From contig NZ_CP025030.1 in NCBI RefSeq assembly GCF_002812705.1, positions 4,650,001-4,714,000 on the forward strand: a stretch of DNA of 64,000 bases, in the 5' to 3' direction. Below, piece by piece: positions 40,238-49,901 of the stretch. Made by a program: the position numbers and the translations under genes. How positions within the stretch are numbered: the stretch's first letter is position 1; each line of letters starts with the position of its first letter. The DNA comes from Achromobacter spanius. Its GTDB lineage: Bacteria; Pseudomonadota; Gammaproteobacteria; Burkholderiales; Burkholderiaceae_B. Below the pieces are notes generated by a model. It was not told the DNA's origin, made no database searches, and saw nothing but the letters and a program-made list of their open reading frames with translations.

Positions 40238-42358
40238 ATGACTGCATCCCCCAACCCCATCGACACCCATCTCGCGCGTCGCGCGGAAATTCGGCAACTG
40301 CTGCAAAGCGGCCAGTTTGATGAACTGGACGCCATCCTGGAACCCGCCGCCTTGCGGTGGCTGGACAGCAAGGGAGAGTCCTTCGGGTACCGGTGGTTGT
40401 TGGACGAAATCCGCGATCCGCAACTGTCTGCCGCCGACAACCTTGCCCGCCTGCGCGCGTGGCGCGACGCGCGGCCTGCGTCGTATCACGCGCATCTTGC
40501 CTACGGCAACCAGTGGGAGACCATAGCCGGCAACATCCGCAGCAGCACCACCGCCGACTACGTGGACGATGAGCAATGGGTAGGCGCGATGATGGCTCGC
40601 GACCATGCCGTGGCCGCGTTCCTGCAAGCCATGGCCTTGCACGAGCGGCCGGCGGTGGCCGTGCAGCGGACCATGCGGGTCTGCGCGTACCTGGGCGAAC
40701 CTGAATGGCTGGCGGGCTTGGCCACCGCCGCACCGACCACGCCTCAGACCTCGCTTCAACTTGCCCCCCCGGCGTCGCACGACGCGCTACAGGCGCACTG
40801 GCCCGCCGAGGTTTGGGAGCAAGGCCTGAGCCTGCTGGCCGAACACAGCGGCATGGGCCTGGCCGAGCTTCCGGCTTCTTTACCTGCCGGCCTGCCCGCG
40901 CGCCAGCCTGGCGACGACGAAGATCCCAAAACCTATTGGCTGCGCACGGCGCTTGCCCTGCGCCCGAATGATGTGGGCGCGCTGAGCGCGTACCTGTACT
41001 TCCTGTATCCGCGTTGGGGCGGCAGCCACGCCGCGATGGACGCGTTTATCAACGGCCCCGTGTGCGCCGGCCTGACCGAGGCCGAGCGCGATGAACTGCG
41101 GTTCCATAAGGAATTCGATTACCTCGGCTACACCGCCTTTCATCCGGAGCCGGACGACGAGGAGCAGATCGAGGTCTTCCTCAAGGCGTTCGAGCAATGG
41201 CTGACCTTGCAACTTCCCGCCGAGCAACGCGCCGTGGCCCTGTGCCACTACGCCAACTTCGAAACCATGCGCGCGCGCCGAGTCGACGACGACGGTGAGG
41301 TGCATTGGGATACCGCGCTGCTGCAACACGCCTACGATCTGCTGACGCAAGCCTGCGCGACGGCTCCCGCCGATGTCGACCTGACGGACGAGGCCTACCC
41401 CGGCACGCTGTTCACCTTGCAGGCCTGCCTGTGGTTCAAGGGCATGCCCGACACGCAGGGCCTGTTCCGCCAGATCCTGCTGCGTGGCGCGCACTGGGGA
41501 GATGATGTGGAAGCCGTGCTGCTGGCGGCAGTGGGCAGCCAGTTCGGCCTGTTTGGCTTGCAGGTCGGCGAGCTTGATACCCAGGCGCTGCTGGAACGCG
41601 GCTTTGCGTTGGACCGCGAAGCCCGCGAGTTCAACCTGCCGCAGTTGGGCCGCAACCTGTGGGGCGACGTATCGCCCGACGCCGCGTTGTTCCTGTGGCA
41701 GGAAGGCGCCGCGCGTGGGCGCTCGGATGCGCTGATGTCGCTAAGCGAACTGTATGCGGGCAAGATCGACGCCCAATACGACGGTATCGACAAGACCGCC
41801 GCGCGCGATTGGCTGACGCGCGCCGCCGAAGCCGGCCATCTGGTGGCCCGCAACAATCTGGCGTATGCCGCCATCGACGAAGGCCGCGACATTTCAACGG
41901 GCGAATACCAGACGTACCGGCTCTGGCTGGAAAACAACTGGCATGTAGCCGATCGCGGTTCTCGCATGGAAGCGATGGCCGCGCGCAATCTGAGCTGGCT
42001 GATGCTGATGCACAGCGGTTCGGACGAAGACCAGCGCACCGCACTGGACCGCGTGCTGCCCTGGCTGTGGGACCTAAGCAATGAGGGCGACCGCGAAACC
42101 GCCGCCCGCAGCTACGCCATCGCGTTCATGGAAGGACGCGGCTGCGAGCCCAATGCGTATCTGGCCAAGGTGTGGATTGCGCGCGCCTGCGCGCTGTCGC
42201 CCGACGATGAATACTTGCAGCGCTTAAGCGGCGAAATCAATGACGACAGTGGCTGGTTTGGTGGCTGGCGCTTGCGGCGGCGCATGGAACAGGCCCGCGC
42301 GCGTGTGGATGCGCGGGGCCGCGAGCTGACGTTTGGCCGGGGCGAAGCGGACGCCTGA
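40238..42358 (+). CDS. large DUF4034/Sel1-repeat-like protein
   Basis: A 706-aa cytoplasmic protein. The N-terminal part (about 1-150) resembles DUF4034 proteins (RRAEIRQLLQSGQFDELDAI, YHAHLAYGNQWETIAGNIR). The C-terminal part (about 470-660) has Sel1/TPR-like helical repeats, e.g. ALFLWQEGAARGRSDALMSL and TAARDWLTRAAEAGHLVARN. Sel1-repeat proteins usually mediate protein-protein contacts. No partner is evident nearby. A large hairpin follows the stop. Confidence 0.7.
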   Translation: MTASPNPIDTHLARRAEIRQLLQSGQFDELDAILEPAALRWLDSKGESFGYRWLLDEIRDPQLSAADNLARLRAWRDARPASYHAHLAYGNQWETIAGNIRSSTTADYVDDEQWVGAMMARDHAVAAFLQAMALHERPAVAVQRTMRVCAYLGEPEWLAGLATAAPTTPQTSLQLAPPASHDALQAHWPAEVWEQGLSLLAEHSGMGLAELPASLPAGLPARQPGDDEDPKTYWLRTALALRPNDVGALSAYLYFLYPRWGGSHAAMDAFINGPVCAGLTEAERDELRFHKEFDYLGYTAFHPEPDDEEQIEVFLKAFEQWLTLQLPAEQRAVALCHYANFETMRARRVDDDGEVHWDTALLQHAYDLLTQACATAPADVDLTDEAYPGTLFTLQACLWFKGMPDTQGLFRQILLRGAHWGDDVEAVLLAAVGSQFGLFGLQVGELDTQALLERGFALDREAREFNLPQLGRNLWGDVSPDAALFLWQEGAARGRSDALMSLSELYAGKIDAQYDGIDKTAARDWLTRAAEAGHLVARNNLAYAAIDEGRDISTGEYQTYRLWLENNWHVADRGSRMEAMAARNLSWLMLMHSGSDEDQRTALDRVLPWLWDLSNEGDRETAARSYAIAFMEGRGCEPNAYLAKVWIARACALSPDDEYLQRLSGEINDDSGWFGGWRLRRRMEQARARVDARGRELTFGRGEADA

Positions 42359-42365
42359 CAAGATC

Positions 42366-42405
42366 GCGCCGCCACCCTGAACGCCTGAGCTTCAGGGAGC
42401 GGCGC
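42366..42405 (+). terminator. two-tier hairpin after the DUF4034 gene
   Basis: The inner stem CCCTGAA/TTCAGGG (42375-42381, 42391-42397) is continued by outer arms GCGCCGC/GCGGCGC (42366-42372, 42399-42405), 8 bp after the stop. It lacks a T-tract, so may act as an RNA-stabilising or rho-assisted end. Confidence 0.45.
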
Positions 42406-42550
42406 CATTGTTACAGGGCCGGCCCTGCCCGGCGATGGCGTCACTTGCAGTTTGAAACGTTTCATCACCGGGCTGCCCGTCCCCGTCAGGCGACACAAGT
42501 ACAATTCCGGCCACTTCCCGCTATCCGTACGCAACCCGTCCGCCTTCCCC

Positions 42551-43852
42551 ATGTCCAGCCTCATCGTCCACGGTGGCACGCCCCTGCGCGGCCGCATCAT
42601 TCCTTCGGCCAACAAGAATGCCGTGCTGCCCATTCTGTGCGCCACGCTCTTGACCGATCAGCCCTTGACGCTGCATGGCGTGCCGGACATTACCGATGTG
42701 CGCAAGATTCTCGACATCTTCCGCACGCTGGGCAGCGAGGTGAAGCTGGATGAGTCCACGCGCACGCTGAACCTGCATCACCGCAACACCACGTTCGACG
42801 CCACGCAGCACCGGCTGCCGGAAGAGATGCGCTCGTCGATCATGCTGGTGCCGCCGCTGTTGGCCCGCTTTGGGATCGCGCGGCTTGAGGACAACGTCAA
42901 GGGTTGCACACTGGGCGTGCGCGAGATTGATCCGCACGTGGACATCTTCCGCTCGTTCGGCGGTGAAGTGGAACGCGCCAGCGGATCTTTGCTGGTGCGC
43001 AGCAGCGGCACGTTGAAAGCCACGCATCACTGGCTGGATTACGCCTCGGTCACCACCACTGAAAACTTCGTGCTGTGCGCGGCGGCGGCTGTGGGGGAAT
43101 CGTCATTGACCAATGCGGCGTCCGAGCCGCACGTGCAGGAATTCTGCCGCTTCATGGCGATGATGGGCGCCGATATTGATGGCATCGGCACGTCGCGCCT
43201 GACCGTGCGCGGCGGTGCGCGGCTGGGCGGCGGCGAATTCACCTTTGAAGAAGACTTCCACGAGATCACGACGTTCCTCGCGCTGGGCGCGATCACGGGT
43301 GGCGATGTCGTGGTGCGCAACCGCACGCCGGGCAATTTCCCGCTGATCGACCGCACGTTCGCCAAGTTCGGCGTGCAAATCGAACACAAGGATGGCTGGT
43401 CGCGGGCGCTGCGTTCAGGTCCGCTGAAGGTGCAGACGCCCTTCACCAGCAATGTGCTGACCAAGGTGGAAGCCGCGCCCTGGCCGTACTTTCCGGTGGA
43501 CCTGCTGCCGATCTTCATTGCGCTGGGCGTGTGCGCCGAGGGCAATGCGATGTTCTGGAACAAGGTCTATGACGGCGCGCTGGGCTGGACGGGCGAGCTG
43601 ACGAAGTTCGGCGCGCACGTGTTCTCGTCGGACCCGCACCGCGTGGTGACGTTCGGCGGCATGCCGCTGACGCCGGCCGTGGTGGAAAGCCCCTACATCA
43701 TCCGCGTGGCGATCGCGCTGTTCATGGTGGCCAGCAGCATCAAGGGCCGCTCGGAAATCCGCAACGCGACGCCGATCCGCCGCGCGCATCCGCAGTTTGT
43801 GGAAAACCTGCGCAGCCTGGGCGTGCAGGTCGAATGGACTAGCGAGGAGTAA
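42551..43852 (+). CDS. divergent MurA-like enolpyruvyl transferase
   Basis: A 433-aa member of the MurA/EPSP-synthase family. The Lys-Asn pair of the active site is present (IPSANKNAVLPILCATLL), as is the flexible-loop Cys equivalent to MurA Cys115 (VKGCTLGVREIDPHVD), and an Asp in FPVDLLPIFIALG stands where MurA has the PTD-M-Q-A-Q block. Several canonical MurA motifs are altered, so this is probably a second, specialised carboxyvinyl transferase rather than the main cell-wall enzyme. The ATG at 42551 begins at the conserved first strand. It has no mur or mla genes beside it. Its end overlaps the convergent hydrolase gene by 14 bp. Confidence 0.75.
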   Translation: MSSLIVHGGTPLRGRIIPSANKNAVLPILCATLLTDQPLTLHGVPDITDVRKILDIFRTLGSEVKLDESTRTLNLHHRNTTFDATQHRLPEEMRSSIMLVPPLLARFGIARLEDNVKGCTLGVREIDPHVDIFRSFGGEVERASGSLLVRSSGTLKATHHWLDYASVTTTENFVLCAAAAVGESSLTNAASEPHVQEFCRFMAMMGADIDGIGTSRLTVRGGARLGGGEFTFEEDFHEITTFLALGAITGGDVVVRNRTPGNFPLIDRTFAKFGVQIEHKDGWSRALRSGPLKVQTPFTSNVLTKVEAAPWPYFPVDLLPIFIALGVCAEGNAMFWNKVYDGALGWTGELTKFGAHVFSSDPHRVVTFGGMPLTPAVVESPYIIRVAIALFMVASSIKGRSEIRNATPIRRAHPQFVENLRSLGVQVEWTSEE

Positions 43853-45140
43853 GGGCCGCCGCGCGGTTCAGGAATTCCAGCACCGCCAGATACGACCCCT
43901 CGTTGCCCGCCGCATTCGCGGCCGGCGTGCCGCCCGCGTCCAGCAGCAAGCCCGACATCGCATGCGGCTTGCTGATCAGCGTGGCGGGCAGATAGGGGTA
44001 ATGCACGTGGTGCCCCGCCCCCATGCACACGTGATGAAACGTGGGCAGGCCGTGCGCCTGGCGCTGGCGCATCACCATTTCGGAATACGCGGTGCTGGGC
44101 CAGAAGCCGTCGTCGGACGCGCTGATCAGCATGATCGGGCCAGGATAGTTTTCCACCGGAATGCGCGCGCGCTCAACGGCCGCGGCATCGCGCGTGGCAC
44201 TCAGGAAAGCGTGGGTTTGCCGATACGGCGGTTCAGACGCATAGGCCGCTTCCCAGTCGGCGCTGGCGTTGTCTTGCCACAGATGCGGCAAGGGTTCGCC
44301 ATTCTTGGTCCATACCTGGGCGTCGCGGCCGGTGCCGGGTGACCCCGCGCTGACCACGCCATGCATGACGGGCGACGGCACGTAGGCGGCCACCGCGCTG
44401 ACCAGTTCGGGATACTGCGAGGCCACCAGCAAGGAGGTCTCGCCGCCCCGGCTGATGCCCGACAAGGCCACGAAGCCATCGCGTGGCGCCAGCTCGGCGT
44501 GCGCCCAACGCAGCGCGTGTTCGAAGTATTCCAGCCGCATGTCGTTCAGGTACTTGGGCCGGCCGTCGTAGTTGAAGATGGCCAAGGCCAGGCACTGGAA
44601 GCCGCGCGCGGCGAACAGCGCTGCGCGTGGCGCGTTGACGCCACCCGAAGAGCCGTTCATATAGATCACCAAGGGATGCGGGCCGGGTCCAGCGGGCGTA
44701 TAGAGCTCGCCCGACACGGTCATGCCGCCGACCTGCTCGCGCACCGCGCGGTGCGTGACGCCCTCTTCCAAAAATTCCTGCACCAGCTGCGCCGACGCGC
44801 TGTGCACGCCGTCCGTGGCCTCGATTTGAATTACCAAGGGCTCGGTGCGATCGGGCGGAAACACCACGCGGCTCATGTCTTCGCACACCATGGACCAAAC
44901 GATGCCCATGGCCGCGGGTTCGGCGTAGCTGCCTGAAACGGGGCCGTCGCGGCCCAGGTCCAGGCTGCCGTCGTGGCCGGCCACGAATACGGCTTGCGAG
45001 CGCCACGGCGCGCCGCACATCTGCATGCTGGCGGTGACAGTGATGAAGGCGTACGCCGGAAAGCCGTCGATGCGAATGTCGCGGGCGACATCGATCAGGG
45101 CGAATTCCGGGGTGACGCTAATGCGGGGTTGGTCGGTCAC
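43839..45140 (-). CDS. BAAT/acyl-CoA thioester hydrolase-type alpha/beta-hydrolase
   Basis: A 433-aa paralogue of the 10001-11353 protein with the same layout: an N-terminal beta-sandwich (RISVTPEFALIDVARDIRID) and a hydrolase domain with nucleophile motif GISRGGE and a His in GAGHHVHYPY. The GTG start lies 9 bp after the Bug receptor stop, so the two are cotranscribed and the enzyme probably acts on the ligand captured by that receptor. It converges on the MurA-like gene with a 14-bp overlap. Confidence 0.82.
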   Translation of the reverse strand: MTDQPRISVTPEFALIDVARDIRIDGFPAYAFITVTASMQMCGAPWRSQAVFVAGHDGSLDLGRDGPVSGSYAEPAAMGIVWSMVCEDMSRVVFPPDRTEPLVIQIEATDGVHSASAQLVQEFLEEGVTHRAVREQVGGMTVSGELYTPAGPGPHPLVIYMNGSSGGVNAPRAALFAARGFQCLALAIFNYDGRPKYLNDMRLEYFEHALRWAHAELAPRDGFVALSGISRGGETSLLVASQYPELVSAVAAYVPSPVMHGVVSAGSPGTGRDAQVWTKNGEPLPHLWQDNASADWEAAYASEPPYRQTHAFLSATRDAAAVERARIPVENYPGPIMLISASDDGFWPSTAYSEMVMRQRQAHGLPTFHHVCMGAGHHVHYPYLPATLISKPHAMSGLLLDAGGTPAANAAGNEGSYLAVLEFLNRAAALTPR

Positions 45141-45149
45141 GGGGTGTCC

Positions 45150-46178
45150 TCAGGCTTTCAGGTCGGTCTTGGGCACGCCGTTGGCCTTGATGACCTGGGC
45201 CCACATGGCGGATTCGTCGGCGATGACTTTGTCCAGGTCGGCCGATGAGGTGAATTCCACGGCCACGCCCTGCTCGGCGAATTGCTGAATCAGGCTGGGG
45301 TCGCGCGTGCCTTCGCGCACGGCGTTCTCCAGCACCGACACCACGTTCGCCGGCATGGCGGCCGGGCCGGAAATCATCATGCGCGTGTACAGCTCAAAGT
45401 CATCGACACCGGCCTCTTTCATGGTGGGCACGTCCGGCAGGCTGGTCAGGCGCTTGTCGGCGGTAACGGCCAGCGCCAGCAGCTTGCCCGACTTGATGTT
45501 GGGCAAGGCCGACGTGGGAAAGTCGAAGCTGCTTTGCACGGTGCCAGCCATCAGGTCCAGCAGCGCGGGGCCGCTGCCCTTGTAGGGCACGTCCTGGAAT
45601 TGCGTGCCGGTCTTGGACTGGAAATGCAGCAGCGCCAGGTGGTTGATGACGCCGCGCCCTGCATGGGCGCAGGTGATGTCGCCGGGCTTTTTCTTGGCCA
45701 GCGCAATGAATTCCTGCACGTTCTTCACGCCCAGGTCGGGGTGCACGATCAGCAGCATGGGCGACTTGCCCATGGAACCCAGTTGCTTGAAATCAGACGG
45801 TTGGTAAGGCAGGTTGTTGTACAGCAAGGGATTCAAAATCATGCCGTTGGTGCCGGCAAAGCCCAGCGTATAGCCGTCCGGTTCGGCCCGCGCCACGGCC
45901 ACGGTGGCGATGATGGCCTGCCCGCCCGGCCGGTTTTCCACCACGACGTTGTGCTTGAGCGTCTTGCCCATGCGTTCGGCCAGGGCGCGGGCGGCGATGT
46001 CGGTCAAGCCGCCCGGGGCAAAGCCCACCAGCAGGCGCACCGGCCGCGTTGGAAACGTGTTCTGCGCCCAGGCGGTGCGCGAGGTCAGCGCGGTCAGCGC
46101 AGTCACCGCACTAAGGGAAGTCAGGGACGCGGGCAGCGCGGCGAGCGCGCCCAGGGCATGGCGGCGGGACAATCTCAT
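45150..46178 (-). CDS. Bug-family (TctC) solute receptor
   Basis: A 342-aa periplasmic receptor with a twin-arginine-like signal (MRLSRRHALGALAALPASLT) and family blocks TFPTRPVRLLVGFAPGGLTD and VENRPGGQAIIATVAVARAE. The ATG at 46178 is preceded by GGAG; the longer frame lacks family sequence. Upstream, the TRAP-operon terminator separates it from that operon. Ligand unknown; its cotranscribed hydrolase suggests an ester or a CoA-activatable acid. Confidence 0.9.
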   Translation of the reverse strand: MRLSRRHALGALAALPASLTSLSAVTALTALTSRTAWAQNTFPTRPVRLLVGFAPGGLTDIAARALAERMGKTLKHNVVVENRPGGQAIIATVAVARAEPDGYTLGFAGTNGMILNPLLYNNLPYQPSDFKQLGSMGKSPMLLIVHPDLGVKNVQEFIALAKKKPGDITCAHAGRGVINHLALLHFQSKTGTQFQDVPYKGSGPALLDLMAGTVQSSFDFPTSALPNIKSGKLLALAVTADKRLTSLPDVPTMKEAGVDDFELYTRMMISGPAAMPANVVSVLENAVREGTRDPSLIQQFAEQGVAVEFTSSADLDKVIADESAMWAQVIKANGVPKTDLKA

Positions 46179-46290
46179 GGGGTTCTCCGGCAAGGCGCAC
46201 AGGCCGCGCGCCGAACGGCGGCGGTCACCGTGCCGGTATTCTGTATTCGATCGCTTGTCGCCACCATTTAGGGAAATCCCCAAAGCACGC

Positions 46291-46321
46291 AAAAAAAAAT
46301 GCCGGCATCGCTGCCGGCATT
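46291..46321 (-). terminator. strong rho-independent terminator of the TRAP operon
   Basis: A perfect 10-bp stem AATGCCGGCA/TGCCGGCATT (46298-46307, 46312-46321) with a TCGC loop and, on the minus strand, nine T residues (46299-46291). It lies 37 bp after the large-permease stop. Confidence 0.92.
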
Positions 46322-46357
46322 GCTTTCCTGCGTTTCCTGCGGTCCCTACAGGGCGTA

Positions 46358-48019
46358 CTACTTGAAATCCGCCCCCGGGTCGTCACCGCCATAAGTGCTG
46401 GTGCCGTAGGACGTATCCACCTCGATCTTCACCTTGGTGGCGTCGACCTGGGCTTCGTCGCTCTTGTAGTGCATGACCAGGCCGGGGAACGCCAGCACCG
46501 CCGCCACCATGGCCAACTGGATGACGATGAACGGGATGGAGCCGCGGTAGATCTGGCCCGTGGTGACGGGTTCGATCATCTTGCCCGTGACCTTGTCCTT
46601 GTACCTGTCCTTGGGCGCGACCGATCTTAAGTAGAACAGCGCAAAGCCGAATGGCGGATGCATGAACGAGGTTTGCATGTTCACCGCCAGCAGCACGCCG
46701 AACCAGATCAGGTCGATGCCCAGCTTGTCGGCCACCGGGCCCAGCAGCGGCACGATGATGAACGCCAGTTCAAAGAAGTCCAGGAAGAAGGCCAGCACGA
46801 AGGTCAGCACGCTGACGGCGATCAGGAAGCCCATTTCGCCGCCGGGCAGGCTGACCAGCAGGTGTTCCACCCACAGGTCGCCGTTGACGCCACGGAAGGT
46901 CAGGCCGAACACCGTCGAGCCCACCAGGATGAACACCACGAAGGTGGACAGCTTGGTGGTGGTGTCCATGGCCTGCTTCATCAGCTTCAACGTCAGCCGG
47001 CCCCGGATCATGGCCATGAGGATGGCGCCCACGGCACCCATGGCGCCGCCTTCGGTGGGCGTAGCCACGCCGATGAAGATCGTGCCCAGCACCAGGAAGA
47101 TCAGGAACAGCGGCGGGATCATCACGAAGGTGACGCGCTCGGCCAGGGCCGACAGCATGCCCATCTTGAAGATCTTGTTGGTGCCGGCAATGATGAAGGC
47201 GGTGAGGCCCCAGATCAGCAGCGACAGCACGATCTGCTCGTCCACCGGCGCCGTATCGGCTTCGATGTACTGGCCGACGAAGTACGCGGACAGCGCCGAG
47301 ATCACCATCAGCACCAGCAGCGAACGCCCGCCGCGCGTGCCGTTGGCTTCGCGGAACGAACGCGCCTCTTCGGGCAGCGCGGGCGCCGAATCAGGCTTCA
47401 GGTACGACTTGATGATGACGAACGCCACATACGTGCCCGCCAGCAGGAAGCCGGGCACGATGGCGCCACGGTACATGTCGCCGATGGAACGGCCCAACTG
47501 GTCGGCCAGGATGATCAGCACGAGCGACGGCGGGATGATCTGCGACAGCGTGCCGGACGCGGCGATGATGCCGCTGGCCAGCCTGCGGTCGTAGCCGTAG
47601 CGCAGCATGATGGGCAAGGAAATCAGGCCCATCGAGATCACCGATGCCGACACCACGCCGGTGGTGGCCGCCAGCATGGCGCCCACGAACACCACGGCAA
47701 TCGCCAGGCCGCCGCGCACGGTGCCGAACAATTGGCCGATGGTTTCCAGCAGGTCTTCGGCCATGCCGGACCTTTCCAGCACCAGCCCCATGAGGGTAAA
47801 GAATGGCACGGCTAGCAAGGTGTCGTTGGCGATGATGCCGAAGATGCGTTGCGGCAGCGCCTGGAACAGCGCCGCGTTCAAGAGGCCCAGTTCAATGCCG
47901 ACCAGCGCGAAGAGGATGCCGTTGGCCGCCAGGGCGAAGGCCACGGGAAAGCCCATCAACAGGAACACCACCAGCGTGGCGAACATGATGGGGGCCATGT
48001 TTGCAGTCAAGAATTCCAT
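46358..48019 (-). CDS. dctM: TRAP transporter large permease (DctM)
   Basis: A 553-aa inner-membrane protein with more than ten predicted spans. Family features are FVLLMGFPVAFALA near the start, ATTGVVSASVISMGLISLPI, IIPPSLVLIILAD, and the later GVATPTEGGAMGAVGAILMA. Some 120 residues longer than the minimal DctM because of a central hydrophilic/membrane insertion (about 215-290), seen in a subset of TRAP systems. It carries out sodium-driven uptake with the small permease and the periplasmic receptor encoded upstream. Last gene of the operon, followed by a strong terminator. Confidence 0.92.
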   Translation of the reverse strand: MEFLTANMAPIMFATLVVFLLMGFPVAFALAANGILFALVGIELGLLNAALFQALPQRIFGIIANDTLLAVPFFTLMGLVLERSGMAEDLLETIGQLFGTVRGGLAIAVVFVGAMLAATTGVVSASVISMGLISLPIMLRYGYDRRLASGIIAASGTLSQIIPPSLVLIILADQLGRSIGDMYRGAIVPGFLLAGTYVAFVIIKSYLKPDSAPALPEEARSFREANGTRGGRSLLVLMVISALSAYFVGQYIEADTAPVDEQIVLSLLIWGLTAFIIAGTNKIFKMGMLSALAERVTFVMIPPLFLIFLVLGTIFIGVATPTEGGAMGAVGAILMAMIRGRLTLKLMKQAMDTTTKLSTFVVFILVGSTVFGLTFRGVNGDLWVEHLLVSLPGGEMGFLIAVSVLTFVLAFFLDFFELAFIIVPLLGPVADKLGIDLIWFGVLLAVNMQTSFMHPPFGFALFYLRSVAPKDRYKDKVTGKMIEPVTTGQIYRGSIPFIVIQLAMVAAVLAFPGLVMHYKSDEAQVDATKVKIEVDTSYGTSTYGGDDPGADFK

Positions 48020-48021
48020 GG

Positions 48022-48684
48022 TCAGCGTCCGTCCTGTCCGTTCTGGTCGCGAGCGCCGTTTGGCTTGCTCCCGCCTTGCGCCGCCAGGGCGCGTTCTTCG
48101 CGCAGGCGCGCCTCTTCGGCGATTTCCAGCGCCAGGGCTTCTTCAGCGGAAATTTCGGAGGGTCGCGCGCCGGGATCGGGGCACTTGCCCATCAGGAAAC
48201 CCACGCACTTGATCAGGTGCGACAGGCCGGCCAGCACCAGCAAGGCGAAGCCGACCGGGATCAGCAGCTTCACGGGCCAGCGCACCAGGCCGCCGGTATT
48301 GGAGGACTGCTCGTTGGTCAGGTACGAATCCATGAACACCGGCCACGACAGGTAGGTGATGAGCAGGCAAGCGGGCATCAGGAAGAAGATGACGCCGAAG
48401 ATGTCGATGTAGATCTGCTTGCGGCGCGACAGGCGCGACGACAGCACGTCCACGCGCACGTGTTCGTTGCGCAGCAGCGTGTAGCCGGCGGCCAAAAGGA
48501 AGATGGCGCCGAACAGGTACCACTGCAATTCCAGCCAGCCGTTGGAGCTGACCTGGAAGACCTTGCGCACAATGGCGTTGCCGGCGCTGACCACGACGAC
48601 GACCAGCGTCAGCCACGTCACGCACCGGCCGACCACCGTGTTGATCGCATCGATCAAACGGGATAGGGCTAATAGGGCATTCAT
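48022..48684 (-). CDS. dctQ: TRAP transporter small permease (DctQ)
   Basis: About 220 aa with four predicted membrane helices: VTWLTLVVVVVSAGNAIVR, LQWYLFGAIFLLAAGYTLL, IDIFGVIFFLMPACLLITYL and LLIPVGFALLVLAGLSHLI. NEHVRVDVL in the first loop is typical of DctQ. It has an acidic/basic charged C-terminal tail (EISAEEALALEIAEEARLRE). Start chosen at the ATG at 48684; TTG at 48732 would add 16 residues. 2 bp separate it from the large permease gene. Confidence 0.88.
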   Translation of the reverse strand: MNALLALSRLIDAINTVVGRCVTWLTLVVVVVSAGNAIVRKVFQVSSNGWLELQWYLFGAIFLLAAGYTLLRNEHVRVDVLSSRLSRRKQIYIDIFGVIFFLMPACLLITYLSWPVFMDSYLTNEQSSNTGGLVRWPVKLLIPVGFALLVLAGLSHLIKCVGFLMGKCPDPGARPSEISAEEALALEIAEEARLREERALAAQGGSKPNGARDQNGQDGR

Positions 48685-48806
48685 GTTGGATATCCGGACT
48701 GGCGCGGGGCTTGGCGCGCAGTCAATGTGCAACGAGAAGAGAGGAGAAAACCAGCAGGCGCGCGCGGATGCGGCACATCCACGCGCGCCGGCACAATCGG
48801 GGCGGC

Positions 48807-49901
48807 TTACTTGCCGCGGTTGATCGTGCCCATGTAGCTGTCATAGCTGCCTTCAGCCACGCGGAACCAGGGCAGTTCGTTGTCGCGGAAGTTCTTCATG
48901 CTTTCGTAGACCTTCTTGAACACCGGGTTCTTGGCGCCCATTTCGTCGTACAGCTTGACCGATTCCGCGAAGCACGCGTCCATGACGGGCTTGGGGAACG
49001 ATTGCAGCTTGGCGCCCTGGGCGATCAGGCGGCGCAGCGCGGCGGGGTTCTCGGCGTCGTACTTGGCGATCATGTCGTTGGTCGCCGCGGCCGATGCCTG
49101 CGCCAGGATGGCCTGGTAGTGCTTGGGCAGCTTGTTGTAGGCGTCCTGGTTGACGTAGAGCGACACTTGCAGCGTGCCTTCCCACCAGCCCGGGTAGTAG
49201 TAGTGCGGGGCCACCTTGTTGAAGCCCAGCTTTTCATCATCGTAGGGGCCGATCCATTCGGCCGCGTCGATGGTGCCCTTTTCCAGCGCCGGGTAGATGT
49301 CGCCACCGGCAATCTGCTGCGGCACCACGCCCAGGCGCGACAACACGGCGCCCGCGAAGGCGCTGACGCGGAACTTCAGGCCCTTCAGGTCGTCCACCGT
49401 CTTGATTTCCTTGCGGAACCAGCCGCCCATCTGCGTGCCGGTATAGCCGCAGGGGAAGTTGACGATGTTGTAGGTCTTGAAGACGTCGCGCAGCAGCGAC
49501 AGGCCGTCGCCGTGGCGCATCCAGGAATTCATCTGGCGGGTGTTCAGGCCGAACGGCACGGCGGCGTCAAAGCTCAGGACCGGGTCCTTGCCGTAGTAGT
49601 AGTACGACGCGCTGTGGCCGCATTCGATCGTGCCGTTTTGCACGCCATCCAGCACTTGCAGCGCCGGGACGATTTCGCCGGCCGGGAACACGCGGATGGA
49701 GAACTTGCCGCCGGTGGCTTCGGACACGTACTTGGCGACGCTTTCGCCGCCGGAATAGATGGCGTCGGCGCTACGGGGGAAGCTGGACGCCAGGCGCCAG
49801 TTCAGGGTGGGGGCCTCCTGGGCGATGACGGGCGCCGCCAGGGTGGCGCCGCCTGCTGCGGCCCCCAAGGTGGCTTTCTTCAAAAAGGAACGGCGTTGCA
49901 T
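48807..49901 (-). CDS. dctP: TRAP transporter substrate-binding protein (DctP)
   Basis: A 364-aa periplasmic receptor with a twin-arginine signal (MQRRSFLKKATLGAAAGG, then A/P-rich to about residue 27) and DctP family features (GGKFSIRVFPAGEIVPALQV, GGWFRKEIKTVDDLKGLKFR, TIDAAEWIGPYDD). The last two blocks resemble receptors for 2-oxo acids or aromatic acids. RBS GGGAG. First gene of the TRAP operon dctP-dctQ-dctM. The exact ligand is not decidable. Confidence 0.92.
   Translation of the reverse strand: MQRRSFLKKATLGAAAGGATLAAPVIAQEAPTLNWRLASSFPRSADAIYSGGESVAKYVSEATGGKFSIRVFPAGEIVPALQVLDGVQNGTIECGHSASYYYYGKDPVLSFDAAVPFGLNTRQMNSWMRHGDGLSLLRDVFKTYNIVNFPCGYTGTQMGGWFRKEIKTVDDLKGLKFRVSAFAGAVLSRLGVVPQQIAGGDIYPALEKGTIDAAEWIGPYDDEKLGFNKVAPHYYYPGWWEGTLQVSLYVNQDAYNKLPKHYQAILAQASAAATNDMIAKYDAENPAALRRLIAQGAKLQSFPKPVMDACFAESVKLYDEMGAKNPVFKKVYESMKNFRDNELPWFRVAEGSYDSYMGTINRGK

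Noticed and set aside
46658..47815. 385-aa plus-strand frame opposite the TRAP large permease
   Set aside because: Antisense to dctM with His/Gln/Asp-rich low-complexity composition.
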